NCBI GenBank assembly: GCA_944345705.1
Contig: CALVML010000011.1
Coordinates: 1-40,543 of the forward strand
Length of the DNA stretch: 40,543 bases
Reading direction: 5' to 3'
Source of the DNA: an uncultured Clostridia bacterium
Lineage (GTDB): Bacteria > Bacillota > Clostridia > Christensenellales > UBA1242
How positions within the stretch are numbered: the stretch's first letter is position 1; every line of letters begins with the position of its first letter. Under the pieces are notes generated by a model. The model did no database searches. It was not told where the DNA came from and saw nothing but the letters and a program-made list of their open reading frames with translations. Shown here piece by piece: positions 31,630 to 40,543 of the stretch. The position numbers were made by a program, and so were the translations under genes.

Positions 31630-32616
31630 ATGTTAGAGATACGAAATTTGACGAAAAAATATAAAAACTCTGATTTTTATTCAGTTAAGAACTTAAATCT
31701 TGTCATCAATGAGGGCGAGATTTTTGGCTTTCTAGGTAAGAACGGTGCAGGTAAAAGTACTACAATAAAGTGTATGACAGGGCTTCTTCCATTTGAAGAG
31801 GGCAAGATCTTAGTGTGCGGACATGATATTGCTAAGGATCCAATAAATGCAAAACTCAATATTGGATATGTACCAGACAATCATGCTGTATATGAAAACT
31901 TGACAGGCAAAGAATATGTCAACTATATGGGCAATATCTATCGTGTAGATAAAGACACTTTGAAAGAGCGTCTTGATGAATTTGCAAGACTTTTCAATAT
32001 GTCGCACGCTATCGACAAGCAAATTAGATCATATTCTCATGGTATGAAGCAAAAGATTTGTATCATTGCCGCCCTTATCCACAATCCAAAGTTTTGGGTT
32101 TTGGACGAGCCTCTTATGGGACTCGATCCGCAAAGTATAGCCGAGATCAAAGGATATATGATAGAGCATAAGAAAAAGGGAAATACAGTTTTCTTCTCCT
32201 CGCACAATATCGATATGGTTGAGAAATTATGTGACCGAGTTGGCATTATGAATCATGGTCAACTTATGGAAATCATTGATATAAAAGAATTTACAAGTAG
32301 GAGCGACGAGAGTCTAGAAGATTATTTCTTAAATTTGACACGCGAAGATAGAGCAAAAGTAATTAAATATGATGAAAAGCAATTGAAAAAAGAGCGTAAA
32401 GCAAAGAAAAAGCAGGAAAAACTTGAAAGAAAACTCTCTAAGAATAATGAGAAAAGCGAAAGCAAACCTCTTGAAACATCTAAAGATAATACCGATAAGC
32501 CAAATTTAGAAAACGATAATATTGAAATTAACACCGATATGGATAGCGAAATTAAAACTGAAATCAATACTGAAACTAATACAACAGCGAGTGCCATAGC
32601 GAATGATGATCTTTAA
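31630..32616 (+). CDS. ABC transporter ATP-binding protein
   Basis: A 328-residue cytoplasmic ATPase that would power the permease encoded next. It has Walker A GKNGAGKST (K42), a Q-loop-position segment GYVPDNHAVYENLT, a signature of the SHGMKQK type (136-142), Walker B VLDEPLMGLDP (D159, E160) and the H-loop histidine H192. The domain ends near residue 240. An unusual C-terminal tail of about 85 residues follows: first a Lys/Glu-rich, probably helical stretch, then an acidic Asn/Thr/Glu-rich low-complexity end. The ATPase resembles those of bacterial ABC-2-type exporters. The ribosome site is modest (AAGGA). Confidence 0.92.
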   Translation: MLEIRNLTKKYKNSDFYSVKNLNLVINEGEIFGFLGKNGAGKSTTIKCMTGLLPFEEGKILVCGHDIAKDPINAKLNIGYVPDNHAVYENLTGKEYVNYMGNIYRVDKDTLKERLDEFARLFNMSHAIDKQIRSYSHGMKQKICIIAALIHNPKFWVLDEPLMGLDPQSIAEIKGYMIEHKKKGNTVFFSSHNIDMVEKLCDRVGIMNHGQLMEIIDIKEFTSRSDESLEDYFLNLTREDRAKVIKYDEKQLKKERKAKKKQEKLERKLSKNNEKSESKPLETSKDNTDKPNLENDNIEINTDMDSEIKTEINTETNTTASAIANDDL

Positions 32617-32705
32617 ACAAAAACAAAAAATTATTCTTATACATAAAAATTATTAACAAATTTAATTTCAACGATAAATTATACAAAAAACAAATAGGAG
32701 AAAAA

Positions 32706-34316
32706 GTGAGCCAATTTTTGACATTATTAAAACTAGAGTTTTATACAAGTGGGCAACGCAATAAAGATGCCTCGCTTTTTTCTCGTATTCGAAAATGGCT
32801 TCTAATTCTTATCGGGCTTGGAGCTGTTGTCGCACTTATCATATATGCATTAAATCAAATCTTGTCAGTCTGCCTTGAGGCAAACCTTAGCCACGAATTT
32901 ATTGTCTATTATGTTTTCATCATATCAATTGTGCAACTTTTGTTTGGTATAAGTATAACGACAAAGACTCTCTACTTTAAGACAGATTTCAATATGTTAA
33001 AGCTTCCAGTCAGCGGAAAGATGATCTTTCTTGCAAAGATTGCTTATTTATTCCTTTATGAACTTGCTTTCACTACTATTCTTGCGCTTCCTGTGTTTAT
33101 TCTATATGGCGTTAGGACTATGCAGGGGATTGGATTTTATCTAATGCTTGTGCCGAATATGATTTTCTTGCCATGTATTCCATTTCTGTTTGCACTATTA
33201 TTCTCGGTGCCAGCAATGTATCTAGCAGGATATCTTAAAAACAAATTTATAGTAATGTTCATCCTTTACATAGCATCACTTGCTCTTGGTTTTACAATCT
33301 ATATCTACGGTCTTAAATTCATATTACAAATTCTCGATAGTAGCGATATAACAAACATCTTTTCAGATGGCACGATCTTTAGTATCAAGCAATTTGCAAA
33401 TAACCTAGTCTTTGCGGTGTTATTTAAAAATAGTTTGCTATTATATGATTTCATTCCTAGTATGTTTGTAAATATTGGCCTTATTTGCGTACTACTTTTG
33501 GTGATTTTTATATTTGCAGACAAAATTTACCTGAAAATAATACTATCTAACAACGAAAAAGGGTTAAAAGCCTTTAAAAACAACTATCAAATTAAATCAA
33601 GGTCGATAGCCGGTGCACTTTTCTTTAGAGAATTTATAAATATATTTAGGTCGCCAAACTATTCTTTTCAATACCTTACTGTTGTTGCTACAACTCCGCT
33701 TATGGTTTACTTTTCAAGTGAGATCGCCTCAAGTATAGGAGTTGCACAAATAGGAGCGGGAGTATTGCCTGGAATAATTGTGCTTGTCCTTATCATGTTC
33801 TTAAGTATGGGTACATCCTTTGCGGCAACTTCTGTGACACGAGAAGGAGAAAACTTCTTCCATACAAAACTGATACCTGTCAAGTATTCAAAACAAATTT
33901 TAATCAAGTTTTTAATGTACATAATAGTTTCAATTCCAGCGATATTTATTTCAACGTTTATACTGGCTTTTGCAAATTTTATAGATTACATATCTGCACT
34001 TTTAATTGCACTCAGTGTCAGTATGATAATAGTTGGAAATATCTGCTCGTCAATTTCTCTTGATATAAAAAGACCGCAATTCTATTTTCTGGAAGGTGGG
34101 GAAGTGACCGCCACCAATAGAAATATAAATTCTAGTATTGGAATAGGCTTTATAATCGCAATGATTGTCGGTATCGCCTGCATAGCAATTTCATTCTTTG
34201 TAAGTTTGCCATCAATGTATCTCGTTTTATATGGATTTGGCATTCCATATATGGCGATTGAAATCTTTACATTATTCTATAAGTTAGAGAAAAGGTATAG
34301 GAGTATCGAGTTATAA
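32706..34316 (+). CDS. ABC-2-type transporter permease
   Basis: A 536-residue polytopic membrane protein with roughly a dozen hydrophobic segments, fitting the large two-halved ABC-2-like permeases found beside such ATPases. The start is GTG with AGGAG upstream. The segment RSIAGALFFREFINIFRSPN is a cytoplasmic coupling-type region before the second membrane half. It lies 89 bp after the ATPase gene, and its stop codon overlaps the ATG of the next gene by one base. The substrate is unknown; the fixed linkage to a giant exported Ig protein suggests a role in that protein's export, assembly or signalling (inference). Confidence 0.88.
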   Translation: MSQFLTLLKLEFYTSGQRNKDASLFSRIRKWLLILIGLGAVVALIIYALNQILSVCLEANLSHEFIVYYVFIISIVQLLFGISITTKTLYFKTDFNMLKLPVSGKMIFLAKIAYLFLYELAFTTILALPVFILYGVRTMQGIGFYLMLVPNMIFLPCIPFLFALLFSVPAMYLAGYLKNKFIVMFILYIASLALGFTIYIYGLKFILQILDSSDITNIFSDGTIFSIKQFANNLVFAVLFKNSLLLYDFIPSMFVNIGLICVLLLVIFIFADKIYLKIILSNNEKGLKAFKNNYQIKSRSIAGALFFREFINIFRSPNYSFQYLTVVATTPLMVYFSSEIASSIGVAQIGAGVLPGIIVLVLIMFLSMGTSFAATSVTREGENFFHTKLIPVKYSKQILIKFLMYIIVSIPAIFISTFILAFANFIDYISALLIALSVSMIIVGNICSSISLDIKRPQFYFLEGGEVTATNRNINSSIGIGFIIAMIVGIACIAISFFVSLPSMYLVLYGFGIPYMAIEIFTLFYKLEKRYRSIEL

Positions 34317-37300
34317 TGAAAAAGTTAATGATTTTCTTAATGGTTGCACTGCCAATCGTGATAATACTTGTAGTCAATTTCACCATTTCAGTTGTTATTG
34401 GTGATGCCTTTATTGCAGTTGAAAGTATAACGCTCAGTCAAACTTCAATCACTGCAAATGTCGATGATACTCTACATCTTGACTATACCATTTATCCATC
34501 AAACGCCACAAACAAAGATGTTATATGGTCGAGTGATAACGAAGAAGTGGCAACCGTCGACATCAATGGAAATGTCACCTTTGTTGGTTTCGGCGAAGGT
34601 CATATCATAGCAACATCTATGGATGGCACTAGACGCGCAAGTTGTTCCTTCTATGTGACAGATGATGAAGTTCATAAGGTTATACTGACAAGTCCGACAT
34701 CTCAAATTGATGTTGGTCAGAGTGTACAGCTTGTCGCAAATGTTTTGCCAAATGAGGCAATCAATAAAGCGGTTACATATTCAAGTAGCAATGAAGAGGT
34801 TGCAAGGGTAGGCCTAAATGGTCTTGTACTTGGACTAAAGGCTGGTGTAGCGACTATCACAGTGACTACTGAAGAAGGCAATTTTACTGACACGATAGAT
34901 ATCACTGTTATCAACCCTGTTACATCAATCACGCTTTCAGAAAGTGAAGTTATAACCTCAAAGTCATATTATCAAATAGAATGTACTATTTTGCCAAGCA
35001 ATGCATCAATTAAAGATGTAACATATTCTTGCAGTGATGATACGATCGCATCTATAGATGAGTTTGGTGTTGTGTCATTTAAGAAGGCAGGCACTGTTAT
35101 TGTAACTGTGACCACTGTAAGTGGAGGCTTTAGTCAAGAGATATCGATCACATATACTGACGGTTATGCACAAGATTTAATCTTAGATCAGTTGTCATTG
35201 AATTTGAAGATGGGCGAAAGTTTCCTAATAAGCTATCAAACAGTACCAGCAGAGATATATAATACTAAAGTTAGTTTTTCAAGTTCGGATACAACTGTCG
35301 CAAGAGTGGATAGCAGTGGCTATATCTATGCGCTTGGTGGCGGTAATGCTTTGATTGAAGTAAGTATAGATAAAAGTCCTGAAGAAAAGATAGTAAAACA
35401 GATTTCTCTCTATGTCGAGCGAGATGCAGAAAATATTGAGATTGACGATATAATCTTGACTGCTACAAAGACAATACAGTTAAATCCAACTTCTCTACCT
35501 TCCGATAGCACAAATACTCAGTTTTTCTATCACAGCCATAATGACGAAATTGCGACTGTGACCGAAAGCGGACTTGTAGAATTTCAGTCTGATAGTATAA
35601 GAAGTGTGCAGATAGACATCTATGCAAATACTGATTATAGCAATGTTAAAAAGACTATAACTGTCACATATACTGCAGGGCGTGCAAGCGATTTTACTAT
35701 CGAAGATGAAAACATAGAAATCGAATATGGCGAGATTTTCACTTTAAATGTCAATTTTATTCCAACAAATACACAGATAAAAGACTTGGGGATAGAAATA
35801 TATTCATCATCGCCAAATGCCGACAATGAAGTAGTAAGAATTTTATCTGACTCGAGAATTGAAGCCATTGGTGGCGGAAGTGTAATATTAAAGGTTACAT
35901 ATACAAGTTACAATGGTAATGTGATAACTAAATATTGCGATGTTAAAGTGACAAGAGCGCCAGAAGACTTGCAGATAAACCTAGGCCTTGAAATGCTTAA
36001 TGGTCAATATGTGACTGCACTTGAACAACTCTCACTTAATGCTATAGTGTATCCGAGTGATAGTACTTATCATAACATAGTTTGGTCATGCACAAATGGA
36101 ATAGGAGTTGTGCTGAACAATTCAACTTTTGTATTCAATACAACCGGAGTTGCTTTATTAAGAGCAACTTGTGGTGAATTTACAAAGGAAATTGAAATTT
36201 ACTATACAGGCTCAAAACCAATATCGGCAGTTGTGAAAGCGAATTATAATGGAGAAAAAACTGATTTGCCAACCACTCTCAATTTTGGCGAAAGTTTTGA
36301 TTTAATAATTGACTCGCTTTTCCCTAGCAATTCTAGTCAAGGCGAAATTATCTTGAAGGTTGCAAATCAAACTACATCTGCTTTAAATGGTCAGGTACTT
36401 TCGGTGTCCAATGACACCATTACCGCAGTTGGCGGTGGAAGTGCAACTCTTATCATCTATATAAATACAACCATCACACTTTCCTTTGAAATAAATGTGA
36501 TAAGGGAAGGAGAAAGCATAACAATTTCTCAGGCAAATACTGCTACAACAGAAAGTTCAATCTATCTTACAAGCGCGGTAATGCCTGTTGATACTACAAA
36601 CAAGGGCGTAAGTTATGAAATAATAGATGGAAATGCAAGTATTGATGGCAATCTTTTAACTTTCAATGCAAATGGCAGAGTAAACTTGCGTGCTTATCTT
36701 ACTGTAAATCCAGACATATTTGTAGATTTTTATGTCGAAAAGATTGAGAAAGATGCAATCAACTTGACAAGTGGTACTTCTAAAATAAATGCAGTTATAG
36801 GCGACTTATATTATGTAGATTTTCTTTCTTTCACTTCTTTACCAAGTACAGGTGGTTTGATAAGTGTTACAAAAGGTGAAAAGTCAGTCGTTGAAATAGA
36901 TGGTGGATTTATTAGGGTTCAAGGAAAGGGCGAAATCACTATAACAATAGACATTTTTAATGAAAATGATCTTGTATATACAAAAAATATCATTATGAAT
37001 GTAATAACGCTTGTAAATGATATTGTATATAATGGCGATCTTGATTTCTACAACAATGAATATGTCACGGCACAAAACCGAGTAGATCTTGATTTTTCAG
37101 TTTATCCAGAAGATGCAGAAAATAAAGATTTGATATATAAAATTACATCATCAAACAATATTGCACACCCGAGCGGAAATACACTGCATTTCTTGACTAG
37201 TGGAACTGTCACTCTTGAGATTTCAAGTAGAGATGGTGGCGCATCTACAAGCATGACAATCACTTATACTGAGGGGCAGGCGATAAAGGCAGAACTTAAC

Positions 37301-40300
37301 TATGAAGAGCAGATAACTCTAGATCAAGGTCAAAGTGTTGAGATATTGGTAGAAAGTGTTATCCCTAAAAACGCAACTATTGAAAATTTATCTCTATCTA
37401 TTACTGGTGCAAGCGATATAGTGTCAGTATTAGGAAACAGGATCACTGCTTTGAAGAGTGGAAGTACCGTCCTTTCAGTTGAGATAAACGATAGTATTAC
37501 AAAGATCATCACTATAAATGTTGTAAAGCAGGTGACAGAAATCTCTATTGACGATAATATTTTGACTTCACTTTCAGCCTATCAGTTGAATGCACAAGCA
37601 TTGCCACTTACTGCAACAAATAGAGAACTTCTCTACCAAATGCAAGAAAATGAGATAGCATATTTGATTGATAATGTAGTTTATTTTAAACAGGCAGGCT
37701 CGTGTCAGGTTACAATTTCGGCAACTGACGGCAGTGGCGTTTCTAAAGTTGTTACAGTGACAAGTTCGCTAGGCAAGATTTGCGATATTACATTATCTCA
37801 AGAAGACTTAACGCTAAATAAAGGTACAACTTTCTATTTAAGCGTAAGTCAAGTCAAACCTAGTGATATCGAAAATTATTCTATTTCCTATGAGATAATC
37901 TCACAACTGCCAAATGATGACTCTCTTATTCCTGTTGTTTCTCTTGATGGAAATATTGTCAAAGCACTCTATGGCGGAGAAGCGGTACTAAGAGTTTGGG
38001 GTATTGTTGACGGCGAAAAGGTTTACTATAAGGACTATACAATCACAGTAATTACGAGTGTTACCGAGATTGCAATTGAATTTGAAAATGAATTGCAAAT
38101 ATATCAAAATAGTTTTGTAACAAGCCTTGACAGTTTATCTTTCACTTTAGCAGTAAATCCACTAGATGCAAAATTGCGTGACTATACTTATACAATTTCT
38201 GATGACACCATTGCTGAGATAGAAGATGGAGTAATCAAATTTAAGAAAACGGGCAGAGTTGTAATAACCTTCATAGGTACAGATTTTTACGACAACGAGA
38301 TCAAGGTAAGTTACAATTTCTACTATACTGCTGATAATCTCATAAGTGCAACTATTGATGAAAGCGATTTTGAGCAAGGTGTGCTTACTTTGAATGCAGG
38401 AGATGAGTATCAACTTAAAACTGAAACACTACTTCCTTTTGACAACAAAAATCTCACTTTTTCGGCAGAAAATGTCAAAATAAACGCAATAGATCCAAAT
38501 AAAGTTGTGCTACAATTTAATAGCAATGGTCTTATCTATGCTTTGAATGGCGGGAGCTATAGCTTCACTCTCAAGATAAATAATGTTACAGTAGGCTCTT
38601 ACAGGATTGTCGTACAGAAAAAGGCTGAGAGTATTACAGTTGATGGCGACTTTGTCGAAGAAGATGGCGAGCAAAATATATATGTTTCGCGCACAAGTTA
38701 TCAAATAAATGCAAAAGCAATGCCGTCTGATACCTATCAAACAGAGTTAAGTTATTCTTCAAGCGATCCAAGCATTGCAAGTGTGGATCAAAGCGGGCTT
38801 GTTACTTTCAATGGTTACGGTAAAGTGACAATAACGGTCAGCGTAAAAGGCAACCCTCAAATTTCAACTCAATTCAATATTGAGTATACAAACAGTCTTC
38901 GAGGAATATACTTTACAGACATTACAAATACCACCTTTACCGTTGGTAAAAATGTTGATTTCACAATAGCACCATTGCCAGCAAACGCAGTTGACTTTGA
39001 TTATGAAATCTTCTTAAGTGACAATACAGCGCAGGCAACTTATACTAAAACAAGTGATGGAAGACATAGAGTAATCGGCAATAAAGCAGGAACAGTTACA
39101 GTCATTGCACGCGTACTAAACAGCGATATCGAAGCGTCAATTACACTCGAGTTTATTTCAAGCATTACACGAATTGAACTTGAACTGGACGCCGTTGACG
39201 ATGTTGCTGGAATAGGCGGATATAGATACTTTGGCGATCGCTATGTAAGCGTTGCAGAAGATGGCTCTCACCACATTGTAAATACTTATCAAATGGGAGT
39301 AAACATATATCCTTCAAACGATCTTAAAGATATGCTTGTATGGTCATCGTCAAATGAAAGTATTGCTACAGTTGATGAGAACGGACTTGTAACCTTTGTA
39401 GGTTATGGCAAAGTTACAATCACAGTGAAAGCTAAAGCAAATCAGGAAGGCGAACTTGTTGCCTCTGATAGTTACACTTTCAATATCCATAAAGGCATAA
39501 ACGTATTCAATCTAGATGAATACATTTCAGTTTACAGCAAGTTGTATTTACAGCCAATTGAAAGCGAAATTGATGGAATAGTTTTACATACAAACATTAC
39601 ACACCCTAAGGATTTGAATAATGTATTCAACTTTAATATCTATGGAAATGGTTATATGCTTTATTTCCAAGAAACTGAAGCATGGGAAAAGGTTGTAATC
39701 AATAAAAATGGTATAACTTTTGATAATGTCACATTTAGAGGCGTCAATTTCGATGCAGATGATAAATTGTCAGATTTGAAAGGAAAAGGCAAACTTTTAT
39801 ACATACATAATGTCAAAGATATATTGATATATAACTGTGTGTTTGAAAATGCAGAAAATTTAGTAGATGTCAAAAGTTCGACTGCAACATTCAAAGGTTG
39901 TGTATTTAGGAATAGTTTTACTGCGTCTTTAATGCTTTCAAGAGAAACTACTCCTGCAAAAGCGGTAGTAAAAGATTGTATATTTGCAAATTCACTTCTA
40001 TGTGGTATCCTATTTAATATAGATAATGTTGACCACAACCCTGCAAATGCCAGCGAAGTTGTGATTGATGGAGATATAAGGTTCTATAACTGGATTACAC
40101 TTGCCGAACTTGAGCATGGGTTCAAAGCCGACCTTGAAAAAATTGCGCAGGATTTAGGTTTGCCTACATCAATAGTTTCGCCGGTTGTCGAACAGTTTAA
40201 AGAGATTATTGCAAGTGATAAATACTTAGATTACAAATATACTTATAATGGTAAAGATTATTACAACTTTTCAATACTACAATATGACGCATCGGTTTTA

Positions 40301-40534
40301 GGATTTAATGCAAAAAGCAATGGTAAAATTACCAAAGGACAAGACTTTAATTCGGCAAACGTATATAGTAATATTTCAATTGAAGGGACAATCAAAGTCA
40401 TGGATGGTGTTGCCAACGTAGATTTTGTTATAGACGCTCTCACCATATCAGGTAAAAATCCTTTCATAAAGCCGGGACAGTCACATGAAAGTGCTATAAA
40501 CAATATAAGACAAGACGAAAGAATTTACGCTTAA
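34316..40534 (+). CDS. Giant Ig-like (Big_2-type) repeat surface protein with beta-helix end
   Basis: A 2072-residue protein. An N-terminal hydrophobic segment (about 4-28) serves as signal peptide or anchor. About 19 tandem Ig-like domains of 80-105 residues follow. They are Big_2-like, with recurring SSDNEEVATVDINGNVTF-type and GTVTITV-type patterns. From about residue 1728 to the end is a predicted right-handed beta-helix (VTFRGVNFD, IYNCVFENAEN, TFKGCVFRNSF, VVKDCIFANS). No LPXTG or C-terminal membrane helix is seen. The ATG overlaps the permease stop by one base, so translation is coupled. Likely a long fibre projecting a beta-helix head that could bind or cleave glycans (inference). The stop lies 9 bases before the window end. 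Confidence 0.9.
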   Translation: MKKLMIFLMVALPIVIILVVNFTISVVIGDAFIAVESITLSQTSITANVDDTLHLDYTIYPSNATNKDVIWSSDNEEVATVDINGNVTFVGFGEGHIIATSMDGTRRASCSFYVTDDEVHKVILTSPTSQIDVGQSVQLVANVLPNEAINKAVTYSSSNEEVARVGLNGLVLGLKAGVATITVTTEEGNFTDTIDITVINPVTSITLSESEVITSKSYYQIECTILPSNASIKDVTYSCSDDTIASIDEFGVVSFKKAGTVIVTVTTVSGGFSQEISITYTDGYAQDLILDQLSLNLKMGESFLISYQTVPAEIYNTKVSFSSSDTTVARVDSSGYIYALGGGNALIEVSIDKSPEEKIVKQISLYVERDAENIEIDDIILTATKTIQLNPTSLPSDSTNTQFFYHSHNDEIATVTESGLVEFQSDSIRSVQIDIYANTDYSNVKKTITVTYTAGRASDFTIEDENIEIEYGEIFTLNVNFIPTNTQIKDLGIEIYSSSPNADNEVVRILSDSRIEAIGGGSVILKVTYTSYNGNVITKYCDVKVTRAPEDLQINLGLEMLNGQYVTALEQLSLNAIVYPSDSTYHNIVWSCTNGIGVVLNNSTFVFNTTGVALLRATCGEFTKEIEIYYTGSKPISAVVKANYNGEKTDLPTTLNFGESFDLIIDSLFPSNSSQGEIILKVANQTTSALNGQVLSVSNDTITAVGGGSATLIIYINTTITLSFEINVIREGESITISQANTATTESSIYLTSAVMPVDTTNKGVSYEIIDGNASIDGNLLTFNANGRVNLRAYLTVNPDIFVDFYVEKIEKDAINLTSGTSKINAVIGDLYYVDFLSFTSLPSTGGLISVTKGEKSVVEIDGGFIRVQGKGEITITIDIFNENDLVYTKNIIMNVITLVNDIVYNGDLDFYNNEYVTAQNRVDLDFSVYPEDAENKDLIYKITSSNNIAHPSGNTLHFLTSGTVTLEISSRDGGASTSMTITYTEGQAIKAELNYEEQITLDQGQSVEILVESVIPKNATIENLSLSITGASDIVSVLGNRITALKSGSTVLSVEINDSITKIITINVVKQVTEISIDDNILTSLSAYQLNAQALPLTATNRELLYQMQENEIAYLIDNVVYFKQAGSCQVTISATDGSGVSKVVTVTSSLGKICDITLSQEDLTLNKGTTFYLSVSQVKPSDIENYSISYEIISQLPNDDSLIPVVSLDGNIVKALYGGEAVLRVWGIVDGEKVYYKDYTITVITSVTEIAIEFENELQIYQNSFVTSLDSLSFTLAVNPLDAKLRDYTYTISDDTIAEIEDGVIKFKKTGRVVITFIGTDFYDNEIKVSYNFYYTADNLISATIDESDFEQGVLTLNAGDEYQLKTETLLPFDNKNLTFSAENVKINAIDPNKVVLQFNSNGLIYALNGGSYSFTLKINNVTVGSYRIVVQKKAESITVDGDFVEEDGEQNIYVSRTSYQINAKAMPSDTYQTELSYSSSDPSIASVDQSGLVTFNGYGKVTITVSVKGNPQISTQFNIEYTNSLRGIYFTDITNTTFTVGKNVDFTIAPLPANAVDFDYEIFLSDNTAQATYTKTSDGRHRVIGNKAGTVTVIARVLNSDIEASITLEFISSITRIELELDAVDDVAGIGGYRYFGDRYVSVAEDGSHHIVNTYQMGVNIYPSNDLKDMLVWSSSNESIATVDENGLVTFVGYGKVTITVKAKANQEGELVASDSYTFNIHKGINVFNLDEYISVYSKLYLQPIESEIDGIVLHTNITHPKDLNNVFNFNIYGNGYMLYFQETEAWEKVVINKNGITFDNVTFRGVNFDADDKLSDLKGKGKLLYIHNVKDILIYNCVFENAENLVDVKSSTATFKGCVFRNSFTASLMLSRETTPAKAVVKDCIFANSLLCGILFNIDNVDHNPANASEVVIDGDIRFYNWITLAELEHGFKADLEKIAQDLGLPTSIVSPVVEQFKEIIASDKYLDYKYTYNGKDYYNFSILQYDASVLGFNAKSNGKITKGQDFNSANVYSNISIEGTIKVMDGVANVDFVIDALTISGKNPFIKPGQSHESAINNIRQDERIYA

Positions 40535-40543
40535 TTTAAAAAA

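Noticed and set aside
13905..40534. Sortase-type LPXTG anchors on the three giant surface proteins
   Set aside because: No such motif is present. The subtilase/LRR protein has a C-terminal membrane helix, and the other two have only N-terminal hydrophobic segments.
1..40543. Prophage, insertion sequences or other mobile elements
   Set aside because: No transposase, integrase or phage structural gene is seen, and no terminal inverted repeats flank any gene block.

Overview
The window is AT-rich, densely coded DNA from a low-GC Gram-positive bacterium, most likely an uncultured gut-type Clostridia (Bacillota). The reasons are AAGGAG-type ribosome sites, TTGACA/TATAAT promoters often with a TGn extension, a T-box leader on an aminoacyl-tRNA synthetase operon, HelD, a YdjI/YdjG-like pair, and three giant surface proteins of kinds common in gut Firmicutes (M60 metallopeptidase, subtilase with BspA-type leucine-rich repeats, tandem Big_2-type Ig domains). 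The standard genetic code is used. I see no prophage, insertion sequence, CRISPR array or rRNA. The species call is inference.

Layout. Positions 1-600: the 5' part of a tRNA-Thr(GGT) gene on the minus strand, preceded by five tandem, roughly 100-bp tRNA-like units that keep only the 5' half of tRNA-Thr. Positions 888-5560: an ankyrin-like miniprotein whose promoter spacer holds a G9 tract, divergent murC and murB, a GNAT acetyltransferase, an NADPH-dependent FMN reductase-like flavoprotein and a DUF4186 protein. Positions 5666-9128: an Asp-type T-box controlling aspS-asnS. Positions 9353-13713: a YgjV-type membrane protein, an M18 aminopeptidase and HelD. Positions 13905-17126 (minus): an M60 surface peptidase. 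Positions 17341-21409: an SPFH/zinc-ribbon protein (YdjI-like), a zinc-ribbon membrane protein (YdjG-like), two small membrane proteins (one with a G8 tract as ribosome site) and an opposing zinc-ribbon/HTH membrane protein. Positions 21612-27668 (minus): a 2018-residue subtilase/LRR protein. Positions 28059-31370: leuS and, convergent, rdgB. Positions 31574-40534: an ABC ATPase, an ABC permease and a translationally coupled 2072-residue Ig-repeat protein ending in a predicted beta-helix.

How it fits together. The housekeeping genes (cell-wall precursors, Asp/Asn/Leu tRNA charging, nucleotide-pool cleaning, RNA polymerase recycling) are interleaved with envelope and surface functions. Convergent gene pairs are separated by symmetrical U-tract hairpins that can terminate both strands. 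A striking feature is very short 5' leaders: predicted transcription starts fall 0-21 nt before the start codon at about eleven genes, and four of these look leaderless. The observations most worth following up are the tRNA-Thr 5'-half array with compensating D-stem changes, the two G tracts placed where length changes could switch expression, the leaderless promoters, and the ABC-transporter/giant Ig-protein operon.
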